DNA of 39,824 bases from an uncultured Lachnospiraceae bacterium (lineage in GTDB: Bacteria > Bacillota > Clostridia > Lachnospirales > Lachnospiraceae), in contig CAJUES010000031.1 in assembly GCA_910585765.1 (NCBI GenBank), forward strand, positions 1-39,824, in the 5' to 3' direction. The translations under genes were made by a program, and so were the position numbers. Below are positions 9,084 to 18,438 of the stretch, in pieces; within the stretch, counting starts at the first letter, position 1, and each line of letters starts with the position of its first letter. A model generated the notes under the pieces. It had not been told where the DNA came from and made no database searches. It was given only the letters and a program-made list of their open reading frames with translations.

Positions 9084-10004
9084 CTACACATAACTAAAAT
9101 TTTCTCTTATACATTTACAGATATCAGCAACTGCTATTCCATTATCTTTCTTTACTTCATCATAATTTCCATAACTTTTAGAGAAATCCCGCAATCCCAC
9201 TCTTTTAAATTTAATTGCCTGACCATATTCTGCAATAACCTCTGCCACAGCACTTCCCAATCCGCCGGTTATGTTATGATCTTCAACCGTTACTATATTT
9301 CCAATTTCATCAATTGCTTTTATTACTGCTTCTTTATCTATTGGCTTTATCGTATGCATATTAATTACCCTTGCGCTGATTCCCTCTGCCTTCAGTTTCC
9401 CTGCAGCATCCAGAACATCCTTCAAAATACTGCCTGTCCCAATCAATGCAACATCTTCACCCTCTTTTAAGGTTACTGATTTTCCAATCTGAAACGCATA
9501 ATCACCCTCATAGATCTCCGATTCCCTGTTCGTCCCAAGTCTCAGATAGACAGGCCCTTCCTGTTCATATGCTGCTGCCGTTGCCTTTCTTACCTCAAGA
9601 GGGCTTGCTGGACACAAGATTGTCAGATTCGGCAGCGCACGCAATCCGCCCAGATCCTCAGTGGAATGATGCGTTGGGCCTAGCGCGCTGTACACCTGTC
9701 CTGCGCCGGTTCCAACGATCTTCACATTCTGATTTTGCAGGCACACGTCATTTCGTATGAACTCATATGCGCGATAAGCCAGAAACGCCCCTATCGTATA
9801 GGCAAACGGAATCTTTCCACAGCTTGCCATTCCCGCTGCCATGCCGATCATATTTGCCTCGGATATCCCCAGATTTAAATATTGGCCAGGCAAGTCCCTG
9901 CGGTATCTGTCGTATACGATTGCTCCGTTATCTGAAATCAAGGCATGCACCCTCTTATCCTTTTGTGCCAGCCCGTACAATGTGTCCAGATATGCTGTCC
10001 TCAT
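9084..10004 (-). CDS. transketolase, C-terminal subunit
   Basis: This 306-residue half-transketolase contains the pyrimidine-binding and C-terminal domains. ISEANMIGMAAGMA holds the conserved catalytic glutamate that activates thiamine diphosphate, and GPTHHSTEDLGGLRALPN is typical of the second half of transketolase and DXPS proteins. It follows the N-terminal subunit by 64 nt, so the two probably form an alpha2beta2 enzyme. Split transketolases moving two-carbon units occur in sugar gene clusters. Here the pair could supply sedoheptulose 7-phosphate for the GmhA-like isomerase or build a branched or ketose unit. The first idea is attractive but unproven. Confidence 0.9.
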   Translation of the reverse strand: MRTAYLDTLYGLAQKDKRVHALISDNGAIVYDRYRRDLPGQYLNLGISEANMIGMAAGMASCGKIPFAYTIGAFLAYRAYEFIRNDVCLQNQNVKIVGTGAGQVYSALGPTHHSTEDLGGLRALPNLTILCPASPLEVRKATAAAYEQEGPVYLRLGTNRESEIYEGDYAFQIGKSVTLKEGEDVALIGTGSILKDVLDAAGKLKAEGISARVINMHTIKPIDKEAVIKAIDEIGNIVTVEDHNITGGLGSAVAEVIAEYGQAIKFKRVGLRDFSKSYGNYDEVKKDNGIAVADICKCIRENFSYV

Positions 10005-10068
10005 CTTCGCTGCCTACCTTCCTTAAAACCATTCTGATATAATTTAATCCACAAAAAAGACGGGAAAT

Positions 10069-10902
10069 TTATTTTAACAGTTCCCTTTGCTCTGCCTGCG
10101 TAAATCCTAAATCACGAAAGAGAATCTGAAGTTCGTCGTCATTTGGCATCCTGTAATGCCATATTGGGACATTCTCCATAAATGAAACACCCTTTCCTTT
10201 GACTGTATCTGCGACCACCAGAGTCGGTATCTTGGGTTGTCTTGTCAAAAGCGCTTTCTTAATCTGTGCATAGTCATGTCCATCTATCTCCACCACATTC
10301 CACCCGAAGGCTCTCCACTTGTCTGCAAACGGCTTCATATGTACGATCTTTTCCAACGCATCCATCGCCTGCAGCTTATTGTGATCCACAATGACTGTCA
10401 TGTTGTCCAGCTCCAACGTAGGTGCTGACAGCGCCCCCTCCCATATCGAGCCTTCCTGGCATTCGCCGTCGCCAAGCACCACATATATATGACTGTCCTT
10501 ACGATCCAGCTTGCTGGCATAGGCTGCGCCAATTGCAAACGATAATCCATGTCCCAATGCTCCGGTTGACGCCTCCACTCCTGGAATCTCATGCATCTTT
10601 GGATGTCCTCCAAACCTTGATTCCGGTTTTCCCACATGCCAAAGCTCGTCCTCCGGAAAATATCCCGCTTTTGCCAGCGCCGCATAGAGTGCATAGCAGG
10701 CGTGTCCCTTACTTAAGATAAATTTGTCCCTCTCTCCCCAATCCGGATTGTCCGCACTATATCTGAGTACATGGTCAAAATAGAGCACGCTGATGATATC
10801 TGTCATGGAAAATGCTGCTCCCATGTGGCCGCCGCCTGCATGATGTGCTATCTTATATATAGTTTTTCTGATATCCCTGGCAATCTCTTCAATTGTTTCC
10901 AT
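10069..10902 (-). CDS. transketolase, N-terminal subunit
   Basis: This 277-residue protein is the thiamine-diphosphate (PP-binding) half of a split transketolase. It shows HHAGGGHMGAAFSMTDI at the N terminus and the TPP motif beginning GDGECQEGSIWEGA and ending VDHN. HGLSFAIGAAYASK is another family landmark. GGAGG lies 6 nt before the ATG. It is upstream of, and on the same transcript as, the C-terminal subunit. Housekeeping transketolase is usually a single chain of about 650 residues, so this split pair is more likely a dedicated cluster enzyme. Confidence 0.9.
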   Translation of the reverse strand: METIEEIARDIRKTIYKIAHHAGGGHMGAAFSMTDIISVLYFDHVLRYSADNPDWGERDKFILSKGHACYALYAALAKAGYFPEDELWHVGKPESRFGGHPKMHEIPGVEASTGALGHGLSFAIGAAYASKLDRKDSHIYVVLGDGECQEGSIWEGALSAPTLELDNMTVIVDHNKLQAMDALEKIVHMKPFADKWRAFGWNVVEIDGHDYAQIKKALLTRQPKIPTLVVADTVKGKGVSFMENVPIWHYRMPNDDELQILFRDLGFTQAEQRELLK

Positions 10903-10967
10903 ATTCAGCCTCCATGCAGATATTCCTGTGATTCTGTATCTACACCAGAATCTCTGGTTTTTCTTAG

Positions 10968-12032
10968 TTATATAAAGTTGATATGCTGTCGGTCCAGACT
11001 GTAAAACCTGTTCAAAAGCTCATTTCTGTCATCATATACACAGTGATGTTTACATATTTCTTTGGGATCAAACATTTCAAATTTCCTTGTTGTCTCTTCC
11101 GAAAACCATACATCCTTAAATGACTTCCGGGAAATATCCCCGACTTCGCCCTCGCTCAAATATGCCTTGTCGTGGCAATAGTAGATCCTGGAATTTGCGG
11201 CAATTACTGTCACAAAATCCTTAACCGAGCAATGGTCATAATTCCTGCCAAACACAGCGCTGCTGTCAAAATCATTTTCATACAGGTTTATCACTTTAAA
11301 ACCGCCTGTATTATCCTCCTGCAGTTTATGAATCTGCTCGATGACCTCTTTTTTGAATGGTGCATGTATCTTTTCGGCATCGTTACTCATCAGTGCTGTA
11401 TATTTTATGTGATTACACCCCAACTCCTGCATCAGCTTTCCTGCCTGGTAAACCTCCTGATGATTGTCAGGTCCGATCACAAAATTGACACCCAGTTCAC
11501 AATCCGAATGTTTTATCTTTGCAAACTTTTTTATATTTTCACAAAGCTTATGAAAAGACTCTTCCTTTACGCCTCTGATTTTTGAATAAGTTTTAGGACA
11601 GCCTGACTCCTGGGAGATCCGTACCCACTTTGCCCCAGAAAGCAATTCCGCCTTTTTTCCTTCCAGAAGACTTCCGTTTGTTATGATGGACAAATCTATT
11701 CCCGCATTCAGCACTGCCTCCATTGATTGCTCAATATAAGGATACAAAAGAGGCTCACCGCCGCCGCTGAAAGTTACTGCCTTTACTCCGATGTCTTTAA
11801 AATCCTGTATAATTTCCAGCATCTTTTCCTGTTTTATCTCATCTGTGGGATAATACTGGTCTAATTCCAGATATGGATACTTGTAATGACAATAATAGCA
11901 ATTCTGGTTACATCGGTTAGTTGGTTTTATCCTTACATAAATCGGGGCAATTCTCTCACCACACTTTACTTTGTTTAATTCTTCTAAATGCCCAAATATT
12001 TTCAGGCTGCTGTATGGCGATGTCTTTTCCAT
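10968..12032 (-). CDS. radical SAM/SPASM enzyme (second of tandem pair)
   Basis: This is a 354-residue radical SAM protein. The [4Fe-4S]-SAM motif is C41-NQN-C45-YY-C48, followed by the GGGEP motif (TFSGGGEPLLY) that contacts SAM. The C terminus holds further cysteines (YYCHDKAYL, EICKHHC), consistent with a SPASM or twitch domain. I choose the ATG at 12032 because AAGGGGAAGG lies just upstream; an ATG at 12050 has no such site. It ends in QHINFI, matching HVNFI at the end of its upstream neighbour. Radical SAM/SPASM enzymes of this size include sugar epimerases and dehydrogenases as well as peptide-modifying enzymes. In this cluster a carbohydrate substrate seems more likely. Confidence 0.88.
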   Translation of the reverse strand: MEKTSPYSSLKIFGHLEELNKVKCGERIAPIYVRIKPTNRCNQNCYYCHYKYPYLELDQYYPTDEIKQEKMLEIIQDFKDIGVKAVTFSGGGEPLLYPYIEQSMEAVLNAGIDLSIITNGSLLEGKKAELLSGAKWVRISQESGCPKTYSKIRGVKEESFHKLCENIKKFAKIKHSDCELGVNFVIGPDNHQEVYQAGKLMQELGCNHIKYTALMSNDAEKIHAPFKKEVIEQIHKLQEDNTGGFKVINLYENDFDSSAVFGRNYDHCSVKDFVTVIAANSRIYYCHDKAYLSEGEVGDISRKSFKDVWFSEETTRKFEMFDPKEICKHHCVYDDRNELLNRFYSLDRQHINFI

Positions 12033-12059
12033 TTGCCTTCCCCTTTTCATTTACTGATT

Positions 12060-13163
12060 TTATATAAAATTCACATGCCGCCCCGGATGCTTCAGCTCAT
12101 CCAGATACCTGTTGATCTCATCGAGCCTGCAGGCTTCCCTGCACACTTTGTTGATGTCCATCTGATTCAGGTGTGCAGTGATTTCCTGTCTCTTTGTTCC
12201 TTCCCATATCTCCTCAAAAGTCTGCTCATAAATGTTTCCATAGCATAATTCTTCTGTCCCGATATGTGCCACACAGGGCCATACATTTCCCTTTGCATCG
12301 ATGTGTGTCATAAACGGCAGTCCGTAACACTGTCTATAGCATTTCTCATGATGCACTTTCTTCATTGCAGATGCCCTGAAATATACAGAAAAATCTTCTG
12401 TAACATATTCCTTCAGCTGATTTTCCAAATCAGACATTTCTTCATAATCGATCTCGAACTGATTTTTGCTGTGCAGATGCTGTGAGTATGGTTTTACGGT
12501 CAGATAATCCACGCCAATCTCCCTCAATGTTTTTGCCATATCAGGAAGCTGTGCCATATTGCCTGGCAGCAGAAGGCACTGCACTCCCAAAGTTGTCGTC
12601 AGCTTTTTATCCTTTTTGAAACGCACTGCCTCACTTAGATTTTCTTTTACCCTGCCCAGATCATCTGGTCCGCCCCGCTGTATTTCATGATAGGAATCCT
12701 GTTCCATACTGGCGATACTGTACCGCACCCAGCTGAACGCACCGAGACAGCCCGCTATCTTTTCTTTCGTAAACAGCACCCCGTTTGTGCTCATCGCCAC
12801 ATCGACACCACAGGACTTTATGGAATTTGCCATATCCGGCATATCCTTATTCAGCAGCGGTTCCCCTTCTCCGGAACAGATAACACTCTTTAGTCCGTTT
12901 CTGCTCATATGGCGGATATCCCGGAGTATCACTTCCTTATCAAGAAATACCGGCTGATACCCGATGTAATCCACTGCGCAGAACACACACCTGTGGTTGC
13001 ATGTGCCGCTCGGCGATATTTCGATCTCAATCGGATAAATTTGCTCACCGCTCAGCCACCGCGCCACAGTTTCTGGATGGTATATTAACTTGTGTGAGTC
13101 CATTCTGATGTCTTCTGCCATCTGCATCTGTTCCTTTCCCTGACAACTGTATGCACCTGGCAT
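12060..13163 (-). CDS. radical SAM/SPASM enzyme (first of tandem pair)
   Basis: This 367-residue protein has the radical SAM cluster motif C55-NHR-C59-VF-C62 within SPSGTCNHRCVFC, then CSGEGEPLLN as the GGE-type motif. Its C-terminal half has cysteines expected of a SPASM domain (CYRQCYG, VWPCVAHIG, KVCREAC) and ends in RHVNFI. It sits 27 nt upstream of a second radical SAM gene and shares its architecture, so the two may act in sequence or as a pair. ATGs at 13127 and 13121 (after AAAGGA) are possible shorter starts, since the first 12 residues are not conserved-looking. No precursor peptide gene is visible nearby, which argues against a RiPP role. Confidence 0.88.
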   Translation of the reverse strand: MPGAYSCQGKEQMQMAEDIRMDSHKLIYHPETVARWLSGEQIYPIEIEISPSGTCNHRCVFCAVDYIGYQPVFLDKEVILRDIRHMSRNGLKSVICSGEGEPLLNKDMPDMANSIKSCGVDVAMSTNGVLFTKEKIAGCLGAFSWVRYSIASMEQDSYHEIQRGGPDDLGRVKENLSEAVRFKKDKKLTTTLGVQCLLLPGNMAQLPDMAKTLREIGVDYLTVKPYSQHLHSKNQFEIDYEEMSDLENQLKEYVTEDFSVYFRASAMKKVHHEKCYRQCYGLPFMTHIDAKGNVWPCVAHIGTEELCYGNIYEQTFEEIWEGTKRQEITAHLNQMDINKVCREACRLDEINRYLDELKHPGRHVNFI

Positions 13164-13264
13164 AACCTTCCCGTCCGCTTATCCCATCCGCATACAGTTT
13201 TGTACTTTTTTCACGCATCCCATTTCAGTTCAGGAAGCTGTGTCTCAAATCTATCTATCCGAAT

Positions 13265-14848
13265 CTATATATTCAGCAGCGTCCCCGCATATTTCAGCAC
13301 GTTGACTTTCTCCACTGCTTCTTTATTGCCCACAATATTCGCCCCGAGCGCGCCCGCGATATTTCCCATGAAAGTACCGAGTTCTATCGGAGCCCCCGCT
13401 GCCGCGTACAGTCCGGCTACGGAGTAAAATGCATCTCCCGCACCCACGGTATCCTTTACAGTCAGTGTGAATGCAGGACATGTATACATGTCCTTATCCT
13501 GACCTTTATCGGGTTCCTTGGATACGCTGCACGCATGGCTGCCCGGTCCTTCTATGCCGTAAGCGCCCTCCGCACCTCTTGTCAGCCAGCCGCCGCACCC
13601 GAGGTGTGCGCTGAGCTTTGCCAGCACGGTGCGCTCTTCCGCCATATTCATCGGATAGGCAAGCTTCAGTTCCTTCTGGTCCAGCGTAAACGCATCGGCC
13701 CTGTTGTACTTCGTGATGATGTTCATCCCATAGTTTGTCGAGTTCGTCTGGCAGTTTAAGACCAGGTACTTTGCCTTCTCCTGGATCAGCCGTCTTACTT
13801 CCTCATCGATCAGCCCATGTCCAAAATCACAGAGAAACACCACGTCCGACTCTTCGAGTTTTTCTGCCAGCCCCCTGTAGAACGCTTCCCTTGCCTCCTT
13901 TTCATAGGACATGGCCCCGGGAATGTTATTGATGGAAAAAATCTTTCTGTATTCTTCCCGCTTTGCATTCCTTGTGAGGTAGCGGTGTTTGACGATCGTC
14001 GGAAAACTGCTGCTGTAGGTAAATTTCAGACGCATCTTGTCCGCAAGCCCGTCAAAAAGTTTCAGGCGCATCTCCTCCTCATCCCCCACAATTGACATGA
14101 GTGTCACATTTTCAGTAAAACTGCCCAGATGCCTTGCGACAGCTGCCGCCCCGCCGAGATACTCCTCCGAGTATTCAAGCCCCGAAGAATATCCGGTATC
14201 CTTGCTCATCAGCCCATGCACGATGCAGTATGTATATTTGTCAATGATCACATCCCCCACGACGAGCACTTTCAGCTTCTCAGCTTTCTCTGCGTACTTT
14301 TTGATATCTTCCATGGAATACTTTGTAATAAATCCCTCCATGTATCGGATCACGTCTTCCGGAAGTCCCGATAACGCTGTGTTGATCAGCTTTGTGGAAC
14401 TGAACACCTCGCCAGTGGTATACGCCACCTTCCCGCCGTGCTGTTCTACGAGTTCCCGCTCGGCAGTTATCTTACCGGTGATGTCTTCGCTCTCTTTGGC
14501 GTACTCCTCGCCTTTGACATACAGATCAGGTTCCACGCTCTCCACAATGTCATCGACTGTATAGCCCTCCGAGAGCATCACATAGTCCACAAATTCCAGC
14601 GCTTCGAGCACCTTCAGGCGCATCTCGTCATTGAAATACGGTCTCCCGGGGCCTTTGCGCACATATGCTGCCGCCGTGATGGACACCACAAGGATGTCTG
14701 CCATCTGTTTTGCCTGCTGCAGGTGTATGATGTGTCCCGGATGAACCAGGTCGAACACGCCATGGCAGAGCGCTATGGTCTTTCCTTCTCTTTTCAGTCT
14801 CGGTCTTATTTCTTCCCTGAATGTAATCTTGTCCGCGATCTTTTCCAT
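13265..14848 (-). CDS. bifunctional sugar nucleotidyltransferase-PfkB kinase (HldE-like, inverted domain order)
   Basis: This 527-residue fusion has an N-terminal cytidylyltransferase-fold domain with GVFDLVHPGH (H36, H39) and YVKGEEY. Its C-terminal PfkB-family kinase has VVGDVIIDKYT, YLGGAAAVARHLG and the catalytic-base motif DTVGAGDAF at 466-474. Classical HldE has kinase first and nucleotidyltransferase second, so the order is reversed. HldE phosphorylates D-glycero-D-manno-heptose 7-phosphate at O1 and later nucleotidylates it. Next to a GmhA-like isomerase, an activated heptose is the natural prediction. No GmhB-like phosphatase is present in the window. The nucleotide used (ADP, CDP or GDP) cannot be read by eye. 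Confidence 0.88.
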   Translation of the reverse strand: MEKIADKITFREEIRPRLKREGKTIALCHGVFDLVHPGHIIHLQQAKQMADILVVSITAAAYVRKGPGRPYFNDEMRLKVLEALEFVDYVMLSEGYTVDDIVESVEPDLYVKGEEYAKESEDITGKITAERELVEQHGGKVAYTTGEVFSSTKLINTALSGLPEDVIRYMEGFITKYSMEDIKKYAEKAEKLKVLVVGDVIIDKYTYCIVHGLMSKDTGYSSGLEYSEEYLGGAAAVARHLGSFTENVTLMSIVGDEEEMRLKLFDGLADKMRLKFTYSSSFPTIVKHRYLTRNAKREEYRKIFSINNIPGAMSYEKEAREAFYRGLAEKLEESDVVFLCDFGHGLIDEEVRRLIQEKAKYLVLNCQTNSTNYGMNIITKYNRADAFTLDQKELKLAYPMNMAEERTVLAKLSAHLGCGGWLTRGAEGAYGIEGPGSHACSVSKEPDKGQDKDMYTCPAFTLTVKDTVGAGDAFYSVAGLYAAAGAPIELGTFMGNIAGALGANIVGNKEAVEKVNVLKYAGTLLNI

Positions 14849-15011
14849 GATTCAAGCCAGTTCCTTTATCTGTTTTATTTCATTCTTGTTCTGTTTTCCA
14901 ACAATCTTATAACGCTCATCTATCTGCCAGGACCTGTTTCAGGCACACCATCATACGACACCTGAAACGAAAACTGCCATTATCAGATGCCTGTCCTGCA
15001 AACAGCCGGAT

Positions 15012-15998
15012 TTAATTACCCAGATATTTAAACCAGTCCTGCGTCGCCTCACCGATACTGTCAGGCGTCCACACGGGTGCCTCGCGCCAGTAATCGATGT
15101 TGTCGAGCACCTTCTGCACGCCTTCCTCAAATGTCACTTTTGCTTTCCAGCCCAGCGCCGCCCCGATCTTTGCGGTGTCTGCAAACGTGCAGTCCGGCTC
15201 CCCCGGTCTCTTTGGTATGTGCGTGATCGCGCCGCCGAGCAGCTCACACAGCCTGTTCACCGAATAGGTTCCGCCGCTCCCTACATTAAAAGTGTCCTGC
15301 ACCACATCGGACACCGCCGCCGTGTAGAACGCATCCGCGATATCCGTCACATAGGTAAAATCCCTCGTCTGGTTTCCGTCGCCCACAACCGTAAAGGGCT
15401 TCCCCGCAAGCTTCTGTGCCAGGAATACCCCGAACACTGCCCCGTAAGTCCCGGAAGTCCTCGACCTCGTTCCATAGACGTTAAAAAGCCGGAGTGTCAC
15501 CACCGGAAGCCCATAGACCTGCCCCCAGTGGAGCACGGTCTCCTCGCCAAGCCGTTTTGTCAGCGCATATGGATACTGCGGCCTGATCTGTGCCGTCTCC
15601 TTTGTCGGAAACTCATCCGGTATGCCGTAGCAGGACGACGATGCCGCGTACACAAGCTTTTTGATCCCGGCATTTTTTGCACACTCGACTACATTGAACG
15701 TGCCCAGTACATTTGACGAGTAATAGTCGTACGGCCGCTGGATCGACGGCACGATATCCGCCAGCGCCGCAAAATGGAAGATATAGTCCACCCCTTCGAA
15801 GACGGGCGCTATCTCTTCCCTGTTCCTGATATCCATGTGATATATTTTCAGATTTTTGTTCTCTTTTTGATGGTCAAGGTTTTCGGGTCTCCCTGTCGTC
15901 CAGTTGTCGACCACCCTCACCTCATGCCCTTCCGCCAGCAGCCTGTCCACCATGTGCGATCCGATAAAACCGCAGCCGCCTGTCACCAGTGAAATCAT
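15012..15998 (-). CDS. NAD-dependent nucleotide-sugar epimerase/dehydratase
   Basis: This 328-residue extended SDR begins with the NAD-binding TGGCGFIGSH, and has AASSSCYG and YALTK as catalytic Ser and YxxxK. DFTYVTDIADAF is the usual C-terminal landmark of UDP-glucose 4-epimerase relatives. I start at the ATG at 15998 because GGAGG is 6 nt upstream of it; the ATG two codons earlier would abut that site. It likely epimerises or dehydrates the activated sugar made by the HldE-like enzyme next to it. The tail (APVWTPDSIGEATQDWF) is not typical of GalE, so a distinct substrate is likely. Confidence 0.9.
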   Translation of the reverse strand: MISLVTGGCGFIGSHMVDRLLAEGHEVRVVDNWTTGRPENLDHQKENKNLKIYHMDIRNREEIAPVFEGVDYIFHFAALADIVPSIQRPYDYYSSNVLGTFNVVECAKNAGIKKLVYAASSSCYGIPDEFPTKETAQIRPQYPYALTKRLGEETVLHWGQVYGLPVVTLRLFNVYGTRSRTSGTYGAVFGVFLAQKLAGKPFTVVGDGNQTRDFTYVTDIADAFYTAAVSDVVQDTFNVGSGGTYSVNRLCELLGGAITHIPKRPGEPDCTFADTAKIGAALGWKAKVTFEEGVQKVLDNIDYWREAPVWTPDSIGEATQDWFKYLGN

Positions 15999-16113
15999 GT
16001 TCATCCTCCATCCGCTTACCGGAAATAAAGAAATTTCCAGTAAGCATTATCGAACTATCTTCTATCGTTTTCATATACCGTCTGTCCCAGGACTCTCTCA
16101 GACCCGAAACGAG

Positions 16114-16689
16114 TCACAACCGCACGCCATCCCGTTCCATGATCATGTCAACCACCTGCTGCAGCATCAGATTATGTATGGACTCCACGATCCCGTACTT
16201 CTCTGACGGCACATACACATTGATTGTCCCCAGCTGTCTTGATTTGTTATCTTCTTTAAAACCTGTAAAGGTAACTGTCTCCATATCTTTCACATTTGCC
16301 ATACTGATGGCGTTGACGATATTCTGCGAGTTGCCGGAACTGCTGACCGCCACCAGGAGATCCCTTTCCTGTCCGAGAAATTCGAGCGGTCTTGAGAACA
16401 CATACTCGTATCCGTAATCATTCCCCATGCAGGTTGTCACGGCATTGTCGTACAGGCTATAAGTTTTCATGCCGCCGTTTTTCATGAAATCTGCCGTCAT
16501 GTGGCTTGCGATCGCTGAGCTCCCGCCATTTCCTATGAAAAAGATCTGTGTCCCCTCTTTTTTGTGCCTGGTAAAGCATTCGATCAGTGTCTGCATCCCA
16601 GCGTCATAATCCAGCGCTGTGTCGTTTTCAATATAGATCCTGGTCTGATCCAGTGTGTGTATCAACTCGCTGATGTATTGGTTATTCAT
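16114..16689 (-). CDS. SIS-domain sugar isomerase, GmhA-like
   Basis: This 191-residue SIS protein has FFIGNGGSSAIASHMTADF and VSSSGNSQNIV, the two phosphosugar-binding loops of the GmhA family. GmhA converts sedoheptulose 7-phosphate to D-glycero-D-manno-heptose 7-phosphate. Together with the HldE-like fusion and the split transketolase it outlines a heptose route. The open frame extends to a TTG at 16743, but GmhA-type proteins usually start near the ATG at 16689, which I use; the ribosome site there is weak (AAGAAAG). Another aldose-ketose isomerase role is possible. Confidence 0.85.
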   Translation of the reverse strand: MNNQYISELIHTLDQTRIYIENDTALDYDAGMQTLIECFTRHKKEGTQIFFIGNGGSSAIASHMTADFMKNGGMKTYSLYDNAVTTCMGNDYGYEYVFSRPLEFLGQERDLLVAVSSSGNSQNIVNAISMANVKDMETVTFTGFKEDNKSRQLGTINVYVPSEKYGIVESIHNLMLQQVVDMIMERDGVRL

Positions 16690-16799
16690 TGTAAGTACGC
16701 TTTCTTTTCGTTTGCTGTATTTTGTCTGGGATCGGTTGACCAAAAAATCCTGATAAAACGATGCGCTCGGTCATTGCTTTCTGAAATCCTGATATCATC

Positions 16800-18170
16800 T
16801 TATGTGATGATCTCCACATTCTGTATCATAACCGGTTTCCCGGTCTGCCTGTACAGCTGAACCACCGAACTGCCGTCCCCGTAATACGCATCGCTGAGTA
16901 CCACCGCCCTGTCCACGTCGGCTGTCTCATCGTAGATTCCCCAGCCCTGTGTGATATAGTCTTCCTTTATCGCCATAAACTTGCGCAGGACTTCCGGACG
17001 CATGGACTTCATCGTGCTTTCAATCAACGGATGTGGACGCCATAATAACGCTATCTCATTCTGATTTTCCTTAAAAATTTTCAACACGCTCTCAATCTTG
17101 TCCACCCACTTTTCATTGTAGGCAAGCAGCGACGCGATCCCTGTATTGTAGAGAATGATCTTTTTCCAGCTTCCGTCGGCTTTCTCAATGACTTTCAGCC
17201 ACTCTTGCGGGATATCCAGATCCTCCCGCTTTGTACTGCACACCCTGTCGTATTTGGGTGAGCCCAATCCCAGAAACTTCTGTTCCAGATATTCCTGATC
17301 CAGATGTCTGCCTTGCAGTCCGTGTCTCTTTGCAGCTTTCAGGTATTCCTTTATATAAATCTTTTTCATATCCTCAGACTGCACGATCACTTTGTCTGCG
17401 TTGATGATGCCTGGCATAAAACAAAAATGTTTGATATTTTCTATTACTTTTTCATTGTCAGGTGCCACCTCGTCAAGTACAAAATATGGAATATAGATCA
17501 GCTTTTCCGTATACTTTTTCAGATTGCCCGAAAAGAAATTCGGATGAACGCTTGTTACCAGATTCCAATTGTCATAGGCATTATGTATATAAATCATATC
17601 CGGCCTATGTTTTTCAAAATCAAATTCGTCATACCGTGTGATCGGCACATATTTGGGATACTGATCGGCCTCATAGTGCATCTCACGGAAACTTCCATCC
17701 GGATTCTTATCATAATATGGTATCGGAATGACATAGGCATCGCAGTTCTCATCCTCGTCTGCCGCCTTCCACACACTTTCCAGGCTGTCCCACATGCTTG
17801 CCTTGTAAGGGAGAAAAACGGCTTCCTTCCTGACACCAATATCATTTTTAATGCTGTTTGCCGCTTTGATCAGCTTCTGGCGCAAAAGTTTATATATTTT
17901 ATTGATATTGATATCTTTACCTGCATTCAGATCCTCATAGATCTGATAGGTCAGCTCACAGTACTCCTCCAAAAAAAGTACGGTCGGATGTCCTTCTCCC
18001 TCCGTGTTCTCGATCAAAGTGCCCAATGTGATCCCGCCGTTCTGGCATTCCTCCAAGAGCTCCATCGCCGACGGAATGCTGCTCTGCTCTATGAACTTTC
18101 TAATCTGGTCATGCGCTTCTTCCATCTGCCTGACCAGCTCTTGTGCCTGCTCCTTCTGTGCCTTTCTCAT
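16800..18170 (-). CDS. CDP-glycerol glycerophosphotransferase-like (GT-B fold) transferase
   Basis: This 456-residue protein resembles the TagB/TagF-type polymerase family that transfers polyol phosphates from CDP donors, and related GT-B enzymes. The C-terminal half carries the family-like signatures LLWRPHPL, ALLAYNEKW and AYYGDGSSVVQLYRQTGKPV. The N-terminal 110 residues are helical and charged, possibly a coiled coil. There is no signal peptide, so it would act on the inner membrane face. I prefer the ATG at 18170, with GAGG 6 nt upstream, over the TTG at 18182. It is the first gene of the glycan operon after the TnpB-like gene. A CDP-linked donor would fit the TarJ/TarI-like pair at 36-38 kb. 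Confidence 0.82.
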   Translation of the reverse strand: MRKAQKEQAQELVRQMEEAHDQIRKFIEQSSIPSAMELLEECQNGGITLGTLIENTEGEGHPTVLFLEEYCELTYQIYEDLNAGKDININKIYKLLRQKLIKAANSIKNDIGVRKEAVFLPYKASMWDSLESVWKAADEDENCDAYVIPIPYYDKNPDGSFREMHYEADQYPKYVPITRYDEFDFEKHRPDMIYIHNAYDNWNLVTSVHPNFFSGNLKKYTEKLIYIPYFVLDEVAPDNEKVIENIKHFCFMPGIINADKVIVQSEDMKKIYIKEYLKAAKRHGLQGRHLDQEYLEQKFLGLGSPKYDRVCSTKREDLDIPQEWLKVIEKADGSWKKIILYNTGIASLLAYNEKWVDKIESVLKIFKENQNEIALLWRPHPLIESTMKSMRPEVLRKFMAIKEDYITQGWGIYDETADVDRAVVLSDAYYGDGSSVVQLYRQTGKPVMIQNVEIIT

Positions 18171-18438
18171 GATCTGCCTCAATCATTTCATATTCTCGAT
18201 ATTGATCCCGCCAAGATGCAGTACTTCTTGATCTGTCACGATGGCAGACCCAGAAATCTTTTTTGTTTTAACGCGGCCTCGTATTTCTCATTCTGCACTC
18301 TGCATAACCTCCGACATCCTTTCCGCCTTCACGCAGTCTGTATTTCATACAGTACAATGGTCCTCAATCAATGCGCCCTGCAGACTTTGAGATCTGTTTT
18401 GGATTTATCATACGCGTTATCGGGACATTCCTGTCTGT

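Noticed and set aside
12060..13163. RiPP maturation system
   Set aside because: Two SPASM-type radical SAM proteins raised the idea, but no precursor peptide, protease or peptide transporter is visible and all neighbours are sugar enzymes.
18300..18438. Guide target match within the window
   Set aside because: I compared the flank after the putative scaffold with promoter-like regions in the window by eye and found no convincing match; a genome-wide search is needed.
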